Source: Cryptomeria japonica
Taxonomy: Eukaryota; Streptophyta; Pinopsida; Cupressales; Cupressaceae
DNA length: 60,000 bases
Assembly (NCBI RefSeq): GCF_030272615.1
Contig: NC_081406.1
Coordinates: 164,099,521 to 164,159,520, forward strand
Reading direction: 5' to 3'
Shown: positions 22,900-35,960 of the stretch, one piece after another
How the letters are laid out: every line of letters begins with the position of its first letter
Numbering within the stretch: position 1 is the first letter of the stretch
The notes under the pieces: model-generated
The model's input: the letters and a program-made list of their open reading frames with translations, nothing else
The model's database searches: none
Told to the model about the DNA's origin: nothing
Translations under genes and position numbers: made by a program

Positions 22900-23150
22900 A
22901 CAAAGATCATCAATGTCAACAATCTCTTGAGTAGGATGAGATCAATTGGAAAGCAAATGGACTCTCAAAACAGAGTCACAGGTTCAAACCCCAGGAGACA
23001 TCATATACTGTTGAAAATGGGTAAACTGCTGCACCCAACACACTGGATTAGTCCAATGAGTAAGGCTGAGTGCAAGTCCTGGGTGACATTGGAAAAAGTG
23101 ATGCCCCTTGGTTGTGACTTCCAGGCCAAATTGTTACCCTAGAAAAGGGG
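22900..23150 (+). mobile_element. Candidate tRNA-derived SINE
   Basis: GGTTCAAACCCC (22981-22992) fits a Pol III B box. Just before it GACTCT and AGAGTC can pair around a 6-base loop like an anticodon arm, and a loose A-box-like stretch lies near 22935. A second, similar tRNA-like phrase follows (about 23046-23090, 'ccaatgagtaaggctg'), as in dimeric SINEs. I see no clear tail or target duplication, so boundaries are rough. Confidence 0.4.
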
Positions 23151-23249
23151 AATTTACTGACAAAAAATCCCCCCATAGTAAGAGAGGAAAGAGAGAAAGA
23201 AATAGTTAGTTGGCATGAACTTTCCACAACCTATGTAGTATTCAAAAGA

Positions 23250-23380
23250 TTGCTTCTAGAATCAATTGTGTATGTTCTTGTATTGAAGTTTTGGATCACA
23301 CTCAGCAATCAATCATCGGAAGAGGAGAGTGAGATCCAAAACATCTATACAAAAACATACATAGTTGATTCCAGAAGCAA
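23250..23380. repeat. Inverted repeat, 54-bp arms, 23-base loop
   Basis: Arms 23250-23303 and 23327-23380 match at 47 of 54 positions when one is reverse-complemented. The length resembles a plant microRNA precursor or a small foldback element. It lies inside the giant intron. Confidence 0.85.
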
Positions 23381-24249
23381 ACTTTAGAAAAGAAACAGTT
23401 TATATGTGCATAGACAATTACAATGATAAATAAGGTCAATATAATATTAATAGTTATACAGTTTGAATAGCAACAAAGATATGCATGCTAATATCAATCT
23501 CATTTCATAGAGGGAAAAGGAAAAATGGTACAATAGAACATTTAGAATTTAGAACCTATAGTGTCATACACCCTATCTGATGTATTGTGGTTCCAGGTAC
23601 AAATGGTGTTTGACATAAATCTATTTTTTATAAGATGAAGGATTTTAAATGATTTTCTTAAATGAAAGTGTCACGGATTTCATCTCATAACACACTCATA
23701 TATCTAAGATGATACAACGATCCTTTGAAATGATAATCTGCTCTCTACCCATTAGCAAGTGGACTAAATAAATGAAGAAGCTGTTGAAAACTTGATACTG
23801 CATAAACAACATGATATAGGACCATAACCAAAGAAAACAAAGACACATCAATAACATTAAAACATGGAATCATATCACAAATCGTAACAATATCACAATA
23901 GACCTCCTTTCAAACTATTTTCATAAGACATATGAGGTGTCTAAACTTTCCAAAGACTATAGACTGGCACTTAGTGATTCAATTAAAGATTGCACAAGAG
24001 GATTGAAAAAAAATTGAAATCTTTATCGATTTCTTAATAACTTTGTAACATCCATGATAATTATTAACTACCAAACACTGCTTTGAGCAAAAAAGAGCCA
24101 ATGTAAGAAGAAATATAAGCACAAACACAAACACACACACAAATATGAAATGGTTAGCTTGCAAATTGATTATAAATATTACTTCCTAACAAATAAAGGT
24201 TAGCATTAGAAGAGTAGACGTAGTTAACAAAATAATTCTATTTGTCTTT
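23381..24249. other. Intron sequence without features
   Basis: AT-rich. No gene, LTR or clear repeat recognised. Confidence 0.5.
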
Positions 24250-24525
24250 TGTTAGTCAGCATAATTAGTTTCTTGGTTTAAGCAGTTGCCCTTGGTACTT
24301 GCCAACAGTTGGAAGTTCCTAGCAACCATCAGCTACTATATATACTTTATTGTACATGAGGAAAGGGACCACATGTATGGGTGTTCCCTAAATGAGACAT
24401 ATATAAGTGCATATGAATAGATATATTGAGATATATTCATGCAAATTGCTGGTGTGAATCTTTCAAAGTTAATAGTTCAATCAGTTTTGTTTACTCAACT
24501 GCATTCAAGGCACATTGAATTTGCA
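24250..24525 (+). repeat. Probable 5' LTR of a plus-strand Gypsy element
   Basis: Begins TGTTAGTCAGC and ends TTGCA, shortly before a Gypsy-type primer site at 24536. Contains TATATA-rich sequence. No partner LTR was found in the window, so both ends are provisional. Confidence 0.5.
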
Positions 24526-24535
24526 AGAAAATATT

Positions 24536-24548
24536 TGGCATCGTTGCC
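24536..24548 (+). promoter_or_regulatory. Gypsy-type primer binding site
   Basis: TGGCATCGTTGCC differs by two bases from TGGCGCCGTTGCC, a primer site common in plant Gypsy elements. Confidence 0.65.
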
Positions 24549-24815
24549 TACAAGAAGCCGGTTGAGTACAAAGTGAGGTCAATGAACATGGGTACTAAAT
24601 AGGGCAGCTAGCGAAAGAACCAGTACAATTTAACAAAGAAAGAGAAGCCGATCTCACACAAGATCTTGAAAATATATGGGACATATCCATCAAGGAGCGT
24701 GTATGGAGGGAAGTCATTAGGAGACAAATAAACAAAGAAGTAGATCATCTTTTGAACCGACTGCCAAGACTCCTTGCATGACAGATTACCATTTTACAAG
24801 AACTTGAAGAGCACA

Positions 24816-27713
24816 CGGTTATACTGAGAGGGGGGGGCTGAATCAGTATAACAACAAATTTTACCAATTTTATCTCTTTCAACTTCAATCACAATTATAG
24901 CTTATCTCATTAACATATTCATTGCATACCAACATTCATATGTGATCTAACTAATATGAACAAGTAGAACACAAGATATATACGTGGAAACCCTTACGGG
25001 AGAAAACCATGGCAATAAACGCTTTTATATAAATCTTCTTTTACAATGCTCGTAGGCACCAACCCCTAACTTTGTTTGTGAGCACCAACCCACTGGAAGC
25101 ACCAACTCCCAAATCTGAATTCGTGAGCACCAACCCACTGAAAGCACCAATTCCCACTTCTGAATTCACAAGCACCAACCCACTGGAAGCTCCAACTCCC
25201 ACTTTTGAATTTGTGAGCACCAACCCACTAGATGCACCAACTCCCCAATCCAGAATTAGTGAGCACCAACCCACTTCATATAAATCTGAATTTCCACCTT
25301 GACAATGTTGCTTTCTCAACTAATGATGGACACTTAATTCCTTTCTTCAAACTGCTATGACGAACATTACTAACCAGTCACATAAACCTGGCCACACTTT
25401 CCTCATAAATCTGTGATACAAATCAGTTCATAAACCTTTCACAAATCTATCTATAATCTGCCCATTGAGTGATCATACATCTATGTGTAATCTGCTTTAA
25501 TTCTGCTTCATAGACCTGCTTTGATTTGCTTCACAAATCTGCTATAGTTTGAAACTGAATCTTTCACAATCTTCTCATAACTCTGTACCTGATCTTTCTT
25601 TACACCTTCTTATCATCTATTTACAAATTCACAATTTATTTCCACAGCATATACACAAATTTATTCTTTTTACAAATTCTGTATCATCTTCTACATCCCT
25701 CATTTTATCTTTTTAATATTTAAACCCAGCACACAACTCTATCTTGAGTATACTTTCAGAATTATACTTTCCTTATTATGCCCCACACCTTTTTTAAGTT
25801 CTGATATGAAAAATTGCAATAATCTAATTACTGATTCTTCTTATAATCAGTTACAAACTTCTCATAATCTTGTCTTCAATTCTGATATAACTATCTCATT
25901 GATCATCCTCTCTGAATCTGAAGTATAATTATGTTTACTTCATGTCTATTATTTTTCTTTCTATTTCTGCTGCATATTCTTCTCTTCGGTCCTGAACTAT
26001 ATCTCATTTCACACACTCTTCACATAATATTCTTTTCTTTTATTATTCACACCATATACATCTGAAAGTTCTTTTCTATCTGAATTATATTTTCAGAATC
26101 ACTCACATGCAATTTTTTTTTACACCCTGTTCAATCTGATTTGATTCTCTTTATATATTTTGTACGTAACCATTCAAAGAGTTTACATCTCTATGAAACC
26201 CAAAAGTCGTGACTATAATTGCTTCTCTCCTGAATAAACCGATTAAATAACTATCGGTCATGTTTTGTTATTTCTAACAAACTTATATTAAACCATCGAT
26301 GACTTTTAATGGTTTTGTTTTGCTATCGATCATATAATGTTTCATATTTATTTTTTATACTCACAACTAAACTTTCATATGTTTACCGATTATGATCTGT
26401 TTGAAAGACAAATTCAATCTTCCTCCCGATAGCTTTTCTTTGACCATCAATTTTATTTAGATATTCCAAGTGAACTGCAGATGTAAAAAAGCGATCCTGA
26501 AAATGCTCGTTTAAGCTGCCACGTAAAAGTGTATAAACCGCTTGAGAGAGTTAAGTTTGTCTTACACTTAACTTGGGCAGTGTAAATATGATCGCTGACT
26601 TTCATGAGTGCTGTCTTTAATAACCAATGCCTTGTTTAAATAAATTAAAACAAATACTGTTCTCTGTCTTTTAGTGGAGACTCTAATAAGTACGTGGGCC
26701 CCATTACTTTTGTCTTTTAGTGAGGGCTCCAGCTTATAGGAGGTGGGCCCCTTTATTTTATTTTTTTTGTCTTATATTTTTTCTTCCGACTGCTGTCTTC
26801 ATTTCACTACAGATTGCTGTCTCTAATACTTCGTTGATTTAGAAATCTTTTATTATAATCGGTTCTTAAAGATGACTTTTCTTAAAACATTGCTCACGTG
26901 TATTAACCTTGCTGTTATATGTTTATAAATCGCTGCTTTCTCTATTTGACCATGCTCAATATATCTGGCTACCATTAACGTCCATGTTGCCACAAACAAA
27001 TCAGATATTTTAAAACTGCTTCGACACACCTCCATGTTTTGATTTCAAACTACTACAAAGCACTGAATGAAGCATTTGACCTGGCATCCGGGCAATACAA
27101 TATTCATATTATACATCAACCTCTTTAGGAATCTCTATTATGTATCAGTATAACAGATGTTCTCCTTATCGCTTTTTTAATTATTTATGCTTCTTGTAGA
27201 ATTAAATCGTTGTCTTATCTGCTTGTTATTCACACTCATCTTTGTCTGAACATTTAACAATAAGTTACCTGATCGTGCTTGGAGATTATTCGGGAAATTA
27301 TTACAGATCAGTATATGTGCCAATACAGATCACTCCACATACTTAAGAAGATCGTTGTCAAACCTCATGAAGACCACAATCGTAGAACTGTATAAACAGA
27401 CTATAAAAGAGATCAGTCTCCCATATCTGATTGCTACGTACTCCTGATCAATTACCGATCATAAAGACATAAAGATTACTTATACTATTATAAGACTGGA
27501 TATCTGATTGGACTTTGCTGTACTATTCACTGATAATAATTGGGGACTGTACATGTACGATCAAACTGAAACTATATTAATTGTAAAGCATTAACCATGT
27601 AGAGCATATTAATCTCAGATGTTCATCAATCTTCAATATCATAACAGTGAATTCCTTTGACATCAATGACAACATTTGCATCAGAACTATGTGCAGAAAA
27701 AGAATAAGAACAA
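24816..27713 (-). mobile_element. LTR-like non-coding block, minus strand
   Basis: At its right end the minus strand reads TGTTCTTATTC, then ATGTTGTCATTGATGTC, like the starts of Copia LTRs elsewhere in the window. At its left end it has CTGATTCAGCCCCCCCCTCTC, like their 3' ends (compare 41059-41075). It interrupts the Gypsy gag. No duplication was found, and boundaries are approximate. A 48-bp minisatellite lies inside. Confidence 0.5.
25065..25275. repeat. Minisatellite, about 48-bp unit, 4-5 copies
   Basis: Units contain 'gtgagcaccaacccactgga' followed by 'gcaccaactccc'. Because 48 is a multiple of three, all frames stay open and produce 16-residue repeats (FVSTNPLEAPTPKSE) on one strand and Gly/Leu/Ser repeats on the other. 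Neither is likely to be a protein gene. Confidence 0.8.
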
Positions 27714-28279
27714 TGTCATTGGCAAATACTCCAATGCTACAAGGAAAGGAACCGACGAGAAGGAGAAGAACATAACACTAACCAACAATGCACTTCCTTG
27801 AATTTATGTCGTTATATCCAAATAAAGACGGGAAAAGATCACAAAGAGGTCATGAGCCATTAGAGAAAAAAGTTAGTCCCTGAGAATAAAGGAAAAAAAG
27901 GAATTCAGAAGAAGACTAAAGGGAATAGTTTAAGTCACAATTGGGAAGAAAAAAAGACTTTAACCAAAAGGGAATAGACAAAGGTACACAAAGCTTGACA
28001 AAGTGTAAATGAACACTAGTTGATCAAGTTGAGAAATCGTTCATACAATTGCCACTCGAGAAAGAAGAGTGTGAAGAAGAGTCCAGAGATTCACTCGCAA
28101 AAATATACGAGAACATACAACACATCAAGGAACTAGTACCTACAAAAGAACTGATAGTTGGAGGGTTTCAGCCTCAAACAGACAAAGGGAGCACATGAAA
28201 GATTCTAAGGGCAACTCAAGCATGTGGAACATCGAGGAAAAACTAGTAGAGGATTTTTACGTTGCTGAGAGTACAAGAG
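27714..28279 (+). other. Decayed Gypsy gag N-terminal region
   Basis: Between the LTR-like block and the recognisable gag core. One frame has KEECEEESRDSLAKIYENI, consistent with an acidic gag leader, but it holds many stops. No other gene is seen. Confidence 0.45.
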
Positions 28280-29272
28280 AAGCACCAAAATGTATGAATC
28301 AAAATCATCCAACGTGGAAAGGCAGAAACTCTTGAAATTGAAAGAATACAAATCAGATGATCTTGTAAGACATTGTAAAATGTGTGAAACAATATGGATA
28401 GCTAATGGCCAAGACAATAGAGCTTAGTAGTTAAGAGCATTTCCAACAACTCTAAGGGGTATTGCAATAGATTGGTACACAAAGCTTGAAGCAACCTCTG
28501 AAGCTACATGTGACTTATTGAAAAAAGCTTTCAAAGAAGAATTGAAACTTTTATGGGATGAAAATGAGACCGTAGTCAAAACCTACAATACGAGGCAAGG
28601 GAAGCATGAAAATGTGAAAGCTTACAATCGTAGGCTCAAAGAACTTCTAGTAGAATTGGAGAATCAGCTGGCTGATGGCCTTGGTTCATTGAAGGGATAC
28701 TTCCTCACTGAGGAAAAAGATGAAAGTAGTGCCACCTCCTCCTATGTCAATGCCTACAGTCGAGTAATGGACATAAGGAGCAAGGATAAAATGTTCCCTT
28801 GAGAGAAAAGAAATACAAAAGAAGATGAGAGTACATATGATAATTCATAATAGTGATAATGAATCTAAAACTATTTAAGCCATGAGAAAGGATATGATGA
28901 GAATTGTACAATGCAAATGGTTGACTATGGATTCTGGATAGGCTCACGTTATAAATTAGATAATGTTGGTTCATACAAAGGGACTAACACAATTGTTCTA
29001 GGATCTCAATCAATTCTTTCCCCCAAAATGACTTAAGATTTGCGATTAGGCTCTTTTGACTACTTCTACGAATTCTCTTTGTAAACAAAATGAAAAGGGA
29101 AATAAGGTTTAGTAATCTAATCTATTTTTAACAATGCAAGAAACTATCAATGACTTAGTGAAACCAAATCAAACTTTGCTTTGCCATTAGGAACAACTAC
29201 GCAAAGGTGATGCAATCTTCTAAGGAGATATAAATGATTCTCAAATTGCTCACACACATTAACACCAAAGAT

Positions 29273-29454
29273 AATGCCTATCAATGATAGTAAAGCAATT
29301 GAAGTTAAGCATAAACAGAGTTCAGTCTAACCATGCACTGCGACTTGCAATCAACAAATCACAAATGCCTATCAATGATAGTAAAGCAATTGAAGTTAAG
29401 CATTAACAAAGTTCAGTCTAACCATGCACTGCGACTTGCAATCAACAACTCACA
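29273..29454. repeat. 91-bp tandem duplication
   Basis: Units 29273-29363 and 29364-29454 are nearly identical. They lie in the 3' non-coding end of the unrecognised minus-strand element. Confidence 0.85.
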
Positions 29455-30690
29455 AATGGTATGAACATGTAGGTTTCCGTTTCACCATAAATCATCAACA
29501 ATGCTAACTTGATGCAAAATAACTTTTAATCTAAATTTGAGAAATAGGAAACCATGCTAACATCCAAAATAACACATAGGATCACCAAGCTTCAATGATT
29601 TTTGTATTTACTTTGGCAATATCTTGGCAACAATTTCACATAAGTCTCTTACGCCACAAATTAAATGAGCAAGCCTTGTATAGAGCTCTTATTACAAATG
29701 AAGGGCCTAGATTAATTTGAAATCAATGGCCAAGACTAAGACAACTAAACCCTAATTAAGGTTTGTTACAACTAACCACCTAATCACCGAACTTTTATTA
29801 AAAACTAGCCAATGGAAAATAAACACCCTCCTTAACACAAAATGCGAGGAATGAGAACAAATGGCAAAATTCCATGCCACCTAAGATTGCAACAAGCTAT
29901 CATCTAGGAGAATGTTCCCCTTATCTCTCTCCTTGAGAGCAAATATAATGAATCTGGACATGACCATCTCAAGTTTGTCCATGGATACGCTTGGCATGAC
30001 ATCAAGCTTGAACTCAATGACCTCAAAACCCTCAACAAATGTAGCAAAGACCCTCTACCATTCCAACTCTTGCTTTCAAAAATTCTCCAGGAAAGCCATG
30101 AACGAAGCAACATTGTTCAAACGAGTTGCTGAAATAGAACTTGTAGCTGGAAAGAAGTTGCCTCTCACTTTATCTTGCAAATTATCAACACTCATGCTAT
30201 CATCATCAAGTACCTCTTACCCATATACCTCCCTAATTGACATAAGGAACTGATCTTGAATCCCCTTAATCATTTCTTCTAATCAAATACAATCATCCTT
30301 CATCCTTTCAAGAGCCTCCTTTTTGGTTACCAATGCACAATACCAATGGCCAAAATCATAAGTTGTCTTTTCTTCCATCACACCTCCATCTACCAAAGCT
30401 TGTTTAGGAATCTCCTTCAACACACATAGACGAGGAATTACCTTGTCTTGAACACCTTGGAAATCCTCCCACAATTCCATTGTGTTTTGAATTCTACATA
30501 AGAATGATGTAACTCTCTCATATGTTTGTACATATTCTCTGGTAAAAACACTTGCTTGATCAAAGGCACCATCAATCCATTCCTTTCAAGCTATTATCCT
30601 TATCTCTTCAATGCTCTCAATTGATTCCCTTGGAAGTATTGCAAGGGGCACAAATATCTCATCTTCTTGCTGGAGTGGCTTCACCAAACA

Positions 30691-31110
30691 TTGCATGTAG
30701 TTCATCGATTGTCTATTTTCTATCTTTAGCTTATTTTTCTTTTTTTGCTTCCTTCTTCAATTGCTCTTCCATGTTAAAATCAAAATCTCACAAATCTTCA
30801 ACCGCCTAATGTTGGATGATTGGCCCCAAGTCAATTGTGCTAACATCATAATCCTCCAAAGTGATCTCCTCACTTGGCTTATCAACACTTGAAGTTGCAA
30901 TTGCATGTAGTTCATTGATTGTCTATTTTCTATCTTTAGCTTATTTTTCTTTTTTTGCTTCCTTCTTCAATTGCTCTTCCATGTTAAAATCAAAATCTCA
31001 CAAATCTTCAACCGCCTAATGTTGGATGATTGGCCCCAAGTCAATTGTGCTAACATCATAATCCTCCAAAGTGATCTCCTCACTTGGCTTATCAACACTT
31101 GAAGTTGCAA
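30691..31110. repeat. 210-bp tandem duplication
   Basis: Units 30691-30900 and 30901-31110 differ at about one base (ATCGATT/ATTGATT), so the duplication is recent. 210 is a multiple of three, so the minus-strand frame it lies in would have kept phase. Each unit contains a lysine-rich segment (EEQLKKEAKKEK) with stops at likely Gln and Arg codons. Confidence 0.88.
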
Positions 31111-31245
31111 TTTGCACCACACGAGACCCAAAACTCTCTTATGATCTTGGAGTATTTCTTAGGTTTCTTCTCTACGGTTTGACATATCCTACTTAGGAAA
31201 GCCTCCAAGTCATTATCAGTATCAACTTCTACTATTGGTTTCTTC

Positions 31246-32369
31246 TATTGGACATTGGCTGATATGTTGTTATTGATGTCAACATATGGGGAGATTGTCG
31301 ATGGGGAGATTGTTGGAAAGTTTTGTTAACATATTCTTTTGTGTATTCCAGTGTTGCAATTTGATGGAATGAGTTGGTTTAGCTTGTGTGTTGCAAATGA
31401 GCTGATGCAGTTTAAAGGGTTTCTAGTATGTTGTCTGTAGATGGTTCATTCCCATTTGCACAAGTCCGCATGATGTTTTGATTGAGTTATGAGATCCAGT
31501 ATTGAGGATGTTATTCAATTGTTCGTCTTATTCAATATTCTAGTTTATGCTCTGTATTGCTCCGAAATTGCTATATCTTTAGTTGCAGATGTGTGGGATG
31601 TGTTTTGGACGTTGATGTGTGTCCTCAGTTCGATTGGTTCAAGATTTGGAAATCCACAAGCAAATCTTTCAAGTTGACAGCCAGTTATGTTGATGTTCTT
31701 AAACACCAGTAGAGAGATGATGATGATTCTAGTGATCCGAGTTGTTGCGGTTATTGTGGTGCAATTCACATTGCTTGTGAATATCTCTAGATCTTGTTCT
31801 ATGCATATTGGTGGTCCACATTGATTATTGTGCACGTTATTGAAGATTTTCTTTGTCTGATGGTGTTCTTCGTGTTATGCGACATTCTTGGTGGTTGTAG
31901 CGTGTTGCAGATGATCAAGGCGTAATTGTTGGAAGTGTTGCATGTTTGCGGTATTCATTTGGGTCCAAACTATGTCTTTGCCGACATTGTTTTGGTCCGC
32001 ATGTATTGCTGTAGCATGTGAGGTTATTATTTTGTAATTTGTATTGAGGGTTTAGCTGACCTATATTTCATGGGTTGAGGGCTTGTATAAATAAGCGTAA
32101 TAATCATGTAAGATGTATGTCTGCAAGTGTCTGCGATCTTTGAGAGTGTGTGATCGAGTTGTATGTGCGAACAAGTGATTTGATCTTTCGGAAGTGTGAA
32201 GGAGAGAAGAAAAGTGTTGCAGAGTAGACTGTGTGCTTAACCGGAACTATACTCAAGCATATGGTGATGTTATTTTCATAGTTCATGTGATCCAGATTGT
32301 TGTCCGAATGTTTTTGTACGTCAATGAGACTTCCTGTAAGGCAGTGAGCCTTCCCTAAAGGTTGTGGCT
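31246..32369 (+). repeat. Left LTR of old Copia, 3'-truncated
   Basis: Homologous to 36312 to about 37436. Many differences are CA or TG on one side where the other has CG, as expected of methylated-CpG decay. Homology stops near 32369, where gag sequence begins at a deletion junction. Confidence 0.85.
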
Positions 32370-32399
32370 GCTATTGATGAGATCTGGATTGTGACAAAT

Positions 32400-35300
32400 G
32401 TGACAAGAGACATGCTGATTGGAAAACTTGCTGCTTTTGAACTGAGTGAGTTTGGAGACTCTCTTCCTAAGATTGAATCTGCATTCAAAGATACTATTTT
32501 CAGGAAGTAGAGATATGATCCGGGAGAAAGTTCTACAAGAGTATCTAGATACGAGAAAGAGATGGAAGATGAAAGAGAGTTTGAGGAGCTTGAAGCACTT
32601 ATTGGCAGAAGATTGCCTAAAGGTGTCGATAAGTATGAAGGGAAGTTACCTCTTAAATGTTTTTCATGTAATGAGATAGGACATTTTGCATCAAGATGTA
32701 CCGGAAAGAGATAGAAATCCTAAGAAGCCATTTAAGCAATATAAGCCTAAATATCAAAAGTGTTATTATGCTACTGATGAAGGTGTGACATATGATGAGT
32801 CAGATAAGGGTAATTCAGGAGATGAATTTGTGTTCATTGCTATCAAGGAAGATGATTGTGTAACTACAGATTCTACAAGCTGCATTAATGAGGAGAAAGC
32901 TTTAGCTATTAAAGTTGAGGAGAAAGATGAATGGGTAATGGACAGTGGTTGCTCTCATCATATGACAGGTGATAAAAGTAAATTTGTAAACTTGGAAAGG
33001 TATGATGGTGCTATAGTAAGATTTGGTGATAACAAAGCTTGTGTAATCCGTGGTAGAGGTTCTATTTCTCTTGATGGTAAGCACAATACTGACGATGAGT
33101 TGTATGTTGAAGGTTTAAAGTATAATCTTTTGAGTGTTGGTCAGATGGTTGATAAGGGATATAACTTGCAATTCAAGAATGGCAAATGTGAGATCTTGAG
33201 TAGCTCCGGAACTAAGATTGCATAAGGGACAAAGACTAAAGGTAATATCTTTCACTTGAATGTTGGTGGTAAAATTTGTTTGATTGGTCAGATTGATGAA
33301 AGTTGGTTATGGCATAAAAGGGTGTGTCATGAAAATTTTAATTGCTTGGTTAAGATAAGTTCTACTCAAGCAATGAGAGATCTACCAAAGTTAACAAAGC
33401 CTTCTAATCTGGTATGTAAGGAATGTCAATTAGGGAAACATACAAGAATTACTTATAAGAGCAAACAGTATAATTCTAATGGGTTGTTGGATCTTGTGCA
33501 TACTGATCTGTGTGGTCCTTCTAGAGTGAGAAGCTTGCAGGGTGATAGGTATTTCATGTTGCTGATTGATGACTATTCAAGAATGATGTGGGTTACCTTA
33601 TTAAGGGAGAAGTCTAAAGCATTAGAGAAGTTCAAGATATTCAAAGATAGAGTTGAAACTGAGACTGGATTGAAGCTGAAGTTTGAGATCTGATAGAGGT
33701 GGAGAATTCACTTTTGGTGAGTTTAATGCATATTGTGAAGAGCATGGAGTTAAGAGACATTTATCTGCTCCTAGGACACCACAATAGAATGGTGTTGTGG
33801 AGAGAAAGAATAGAACAGTTCAAGAAGCTGCTAGAACCATGGTGATTGAAGGAAATGTTCTGCATGTATTTTGGAGAGAAGTTGAGAGTACTGCAATATA
33901 CAATCTCAATTGGGTAAATGTCAAAGGTGATATTGGTAAGACTCCTTATGAGTTATGGTTTGGTCATGCTCGTACTGTTAGATATTTTAGAATTTTTGTT
34001 AGTAAATGCTATATCAAAAGAGATGAAGATCTTGAAAAGTTTGATGCTAGATGTGATGAAGGAATCTTTCTTGGTTACTCTACTAGAAGTAAGGCCTACT
34101 AGTGCTATAATAAAAGATTGAGAAAGATGGTTGAAAGTGCTAATGTGAAGGTTGATGAAGCCTGAAGGTAATGTGAGACAGATTAGATCTTGTGGATATG
34201 ATTCTGATGATCAAGATGCCAGTTCAGATAAAGGAAAGCAAGTGCAGGCCCAAAGTCAAGTTCAGATTGCTCCGGAAAAGCCTGAGAATGAAGGTGTAGA
34301 TGCTAATGCAGAAGAAAGAGTTGAAGAACCTGAAATTCAAGAAAATCCTAAAACTCCCAGGTATGTAAGGTTGAATCATTCAGAAAATCAGAATATTGGT
34401 GATAAGAATAAAGGTGTGATGACTAGGAGAAGACTTGTTGAAGAAATTTGTTTGATTTCTAAGATTGAACCTAAAAATGTTGATGAAGCATGAAAAGATG
34501 AAAATTGGATTAAAGCTATGGAAGAAGAATTGAATCAGATTGAGAAAAAAATACATCGATTCTTGTTCCTAGACCTAAGGATAAAAATGTAATTGGAACT
34601 AAATGGGTGTTCCAGAATAAGTTGAATGAATAGGGTAAAGTTGTCTGAAATAAAACTAGAATTGTTTGTAAAGGTGATTCATAGATGGAAGGAATTGACT
34701 ATGAGGAGACTTTTTCTCCGGTAGCTAGAATTGAAGCTGATAGATTATTCCTTGCCTATGTTGCTCACAAAGATTTCAAGGTTTATCAGATGGATGTCAA
34801 ATCAGCCTTTCTTAATGGTGAATTGGAAGAAGTCTACATTGAGCAACTGGATGAATTTCAGCTGACAGATGAAAAGGACATGGTTTGCCGGTTGAAGAAA
34901 GCATTGTCTGGATTGAAGCAAGCCCCTAGAGCCTGATATGCCAAATTGGATAAGTATTTGATGAAGCTTGGATTCAATTAAGGTACTGCTAACAGTAATT
35001 TTTATTTCAAGATTGAACAGAATAACATTTTGATTGTTGAAGTTTTTGTTGATGTTATTATCTTTGGAGAAAATGATTACCTATGTAAGAAATTTGTTGA
35101 AGAGATGTAGGATGAATTTGAGATGTCTATGATTGGTGAAATGAAATTCTTTTTGGGATTGCAAATTACTTAGTTGGATAAAGGTATTTTCATATCTTAG
35201 TCTAAGTATGTGAAGGATTTGTTGAAGAAACTTGGTCTTGAAGATTCTAAACCTGTTGGTACACCTATGGTGACCGGATGTAAGATGACAAAAGATGACG

Positions 35301-35960
35301 ACTCTCCGAAAGCTAATCAAACCAAATATAGATCTATGATTGGTGGTTTGTTGTATTTAACTCAAACTAGACCTGATATAATGAGTGTTGTATGTCATGT
35401 TGCTAGATTTCAAGCTAATCCTAGGGAATCTCATATTACTGCTATAAAAAGGATATTCAGATATTTGAAAGGGACAGTTGATTTTGGTTTGTGGTATTCC
35501 AAGAATGATGACTTTACTTTGAGTGTTTTTACAGATGCTGATTGCGCAGGTGATGTTGATGACCGAAAAAGTACTACAAGTGGTGAATTCTTTTTGAGAA
35601 AGAAGTTGGTCTCTTGGGCAAGTAAGAAGCAGGATGCTATTTCCTTATCTACTGCAGAGGTTCAACACATTGCTACTGCTAGCAATTGTACTTAGGTAAT
35701 TTGGATGAAGCAGATGTTGAAAGATATAGGAGTTATTTATGATGAGCCTATTGCCATATATTGTGATAATTCAAGTCCAATCAATATTTCAAAGAATTTG
35801 GTTGTTGAATTCCAAAACAAAGCATATATCAATCAAGTTTCATTTCTTAAGAGAGAAGGTGAATGAGAAAGAAGTCAACTTGGAGTATGTATCTTTACGA
35901 AGCCTTTGCCTAAAGATACTTTTGAGTATCTCAACGAGAAGTTAGGGATAATTGTTCCTC
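32400..35960 (+). pseudogene. Copia gag-pol relic with many TAG stops
   Basis: In order: end of gag with zinc knuckle CFSCNEIGHFASRC (about 32662), protease WVMDSGCSHHMTG (about 32934), GAG-pre-integrase (WLWHKRVCHENF), integrase (HTDLCGPS, IDDYSR, GVVERKNRT), RT ([23 protein letters not shown]) and RNase H (FTDADCAG, DRKSTTSG). RT's usual Y-V-D-D is altered to F-V-D-V. TAG at 33785, 34100, 34631, 34682, 35108, 35171, 35198 and 35693 mostly replaces glutamine; TGA at 34492, 34647 and 34937 replaces Trp or Arg; frameshifts lie near 33680 and 34545. It is inactive. Confidence 0.9.

Noticed and set aside
24810-24855. 10-bp inverted repeat GTTATACTGA/TCAGTATAAC as a transposon end
   Set aside because: It brackets only 16 bases at an LTR-like junction; there is no matching duplication, and it may arise from the junction itself.
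25041-25319. Repeat proteins (STNPLEAPTP and its antisense)
   Set aside because: A 48-bp repeat unit keeps every frame open. Both strands are equally open, so neither is evidence of coding.
6698-35960. TAG read as glutamine (alternative genetic code)
   Set aside because: TAG-for-Gln occurs only in old elements, next to TGA, TAA and frameshifts. The young Copia, the Gag frame at 9853-10659 and the host exons use ordinary codons and stops. Methylation-driven decay explains it.
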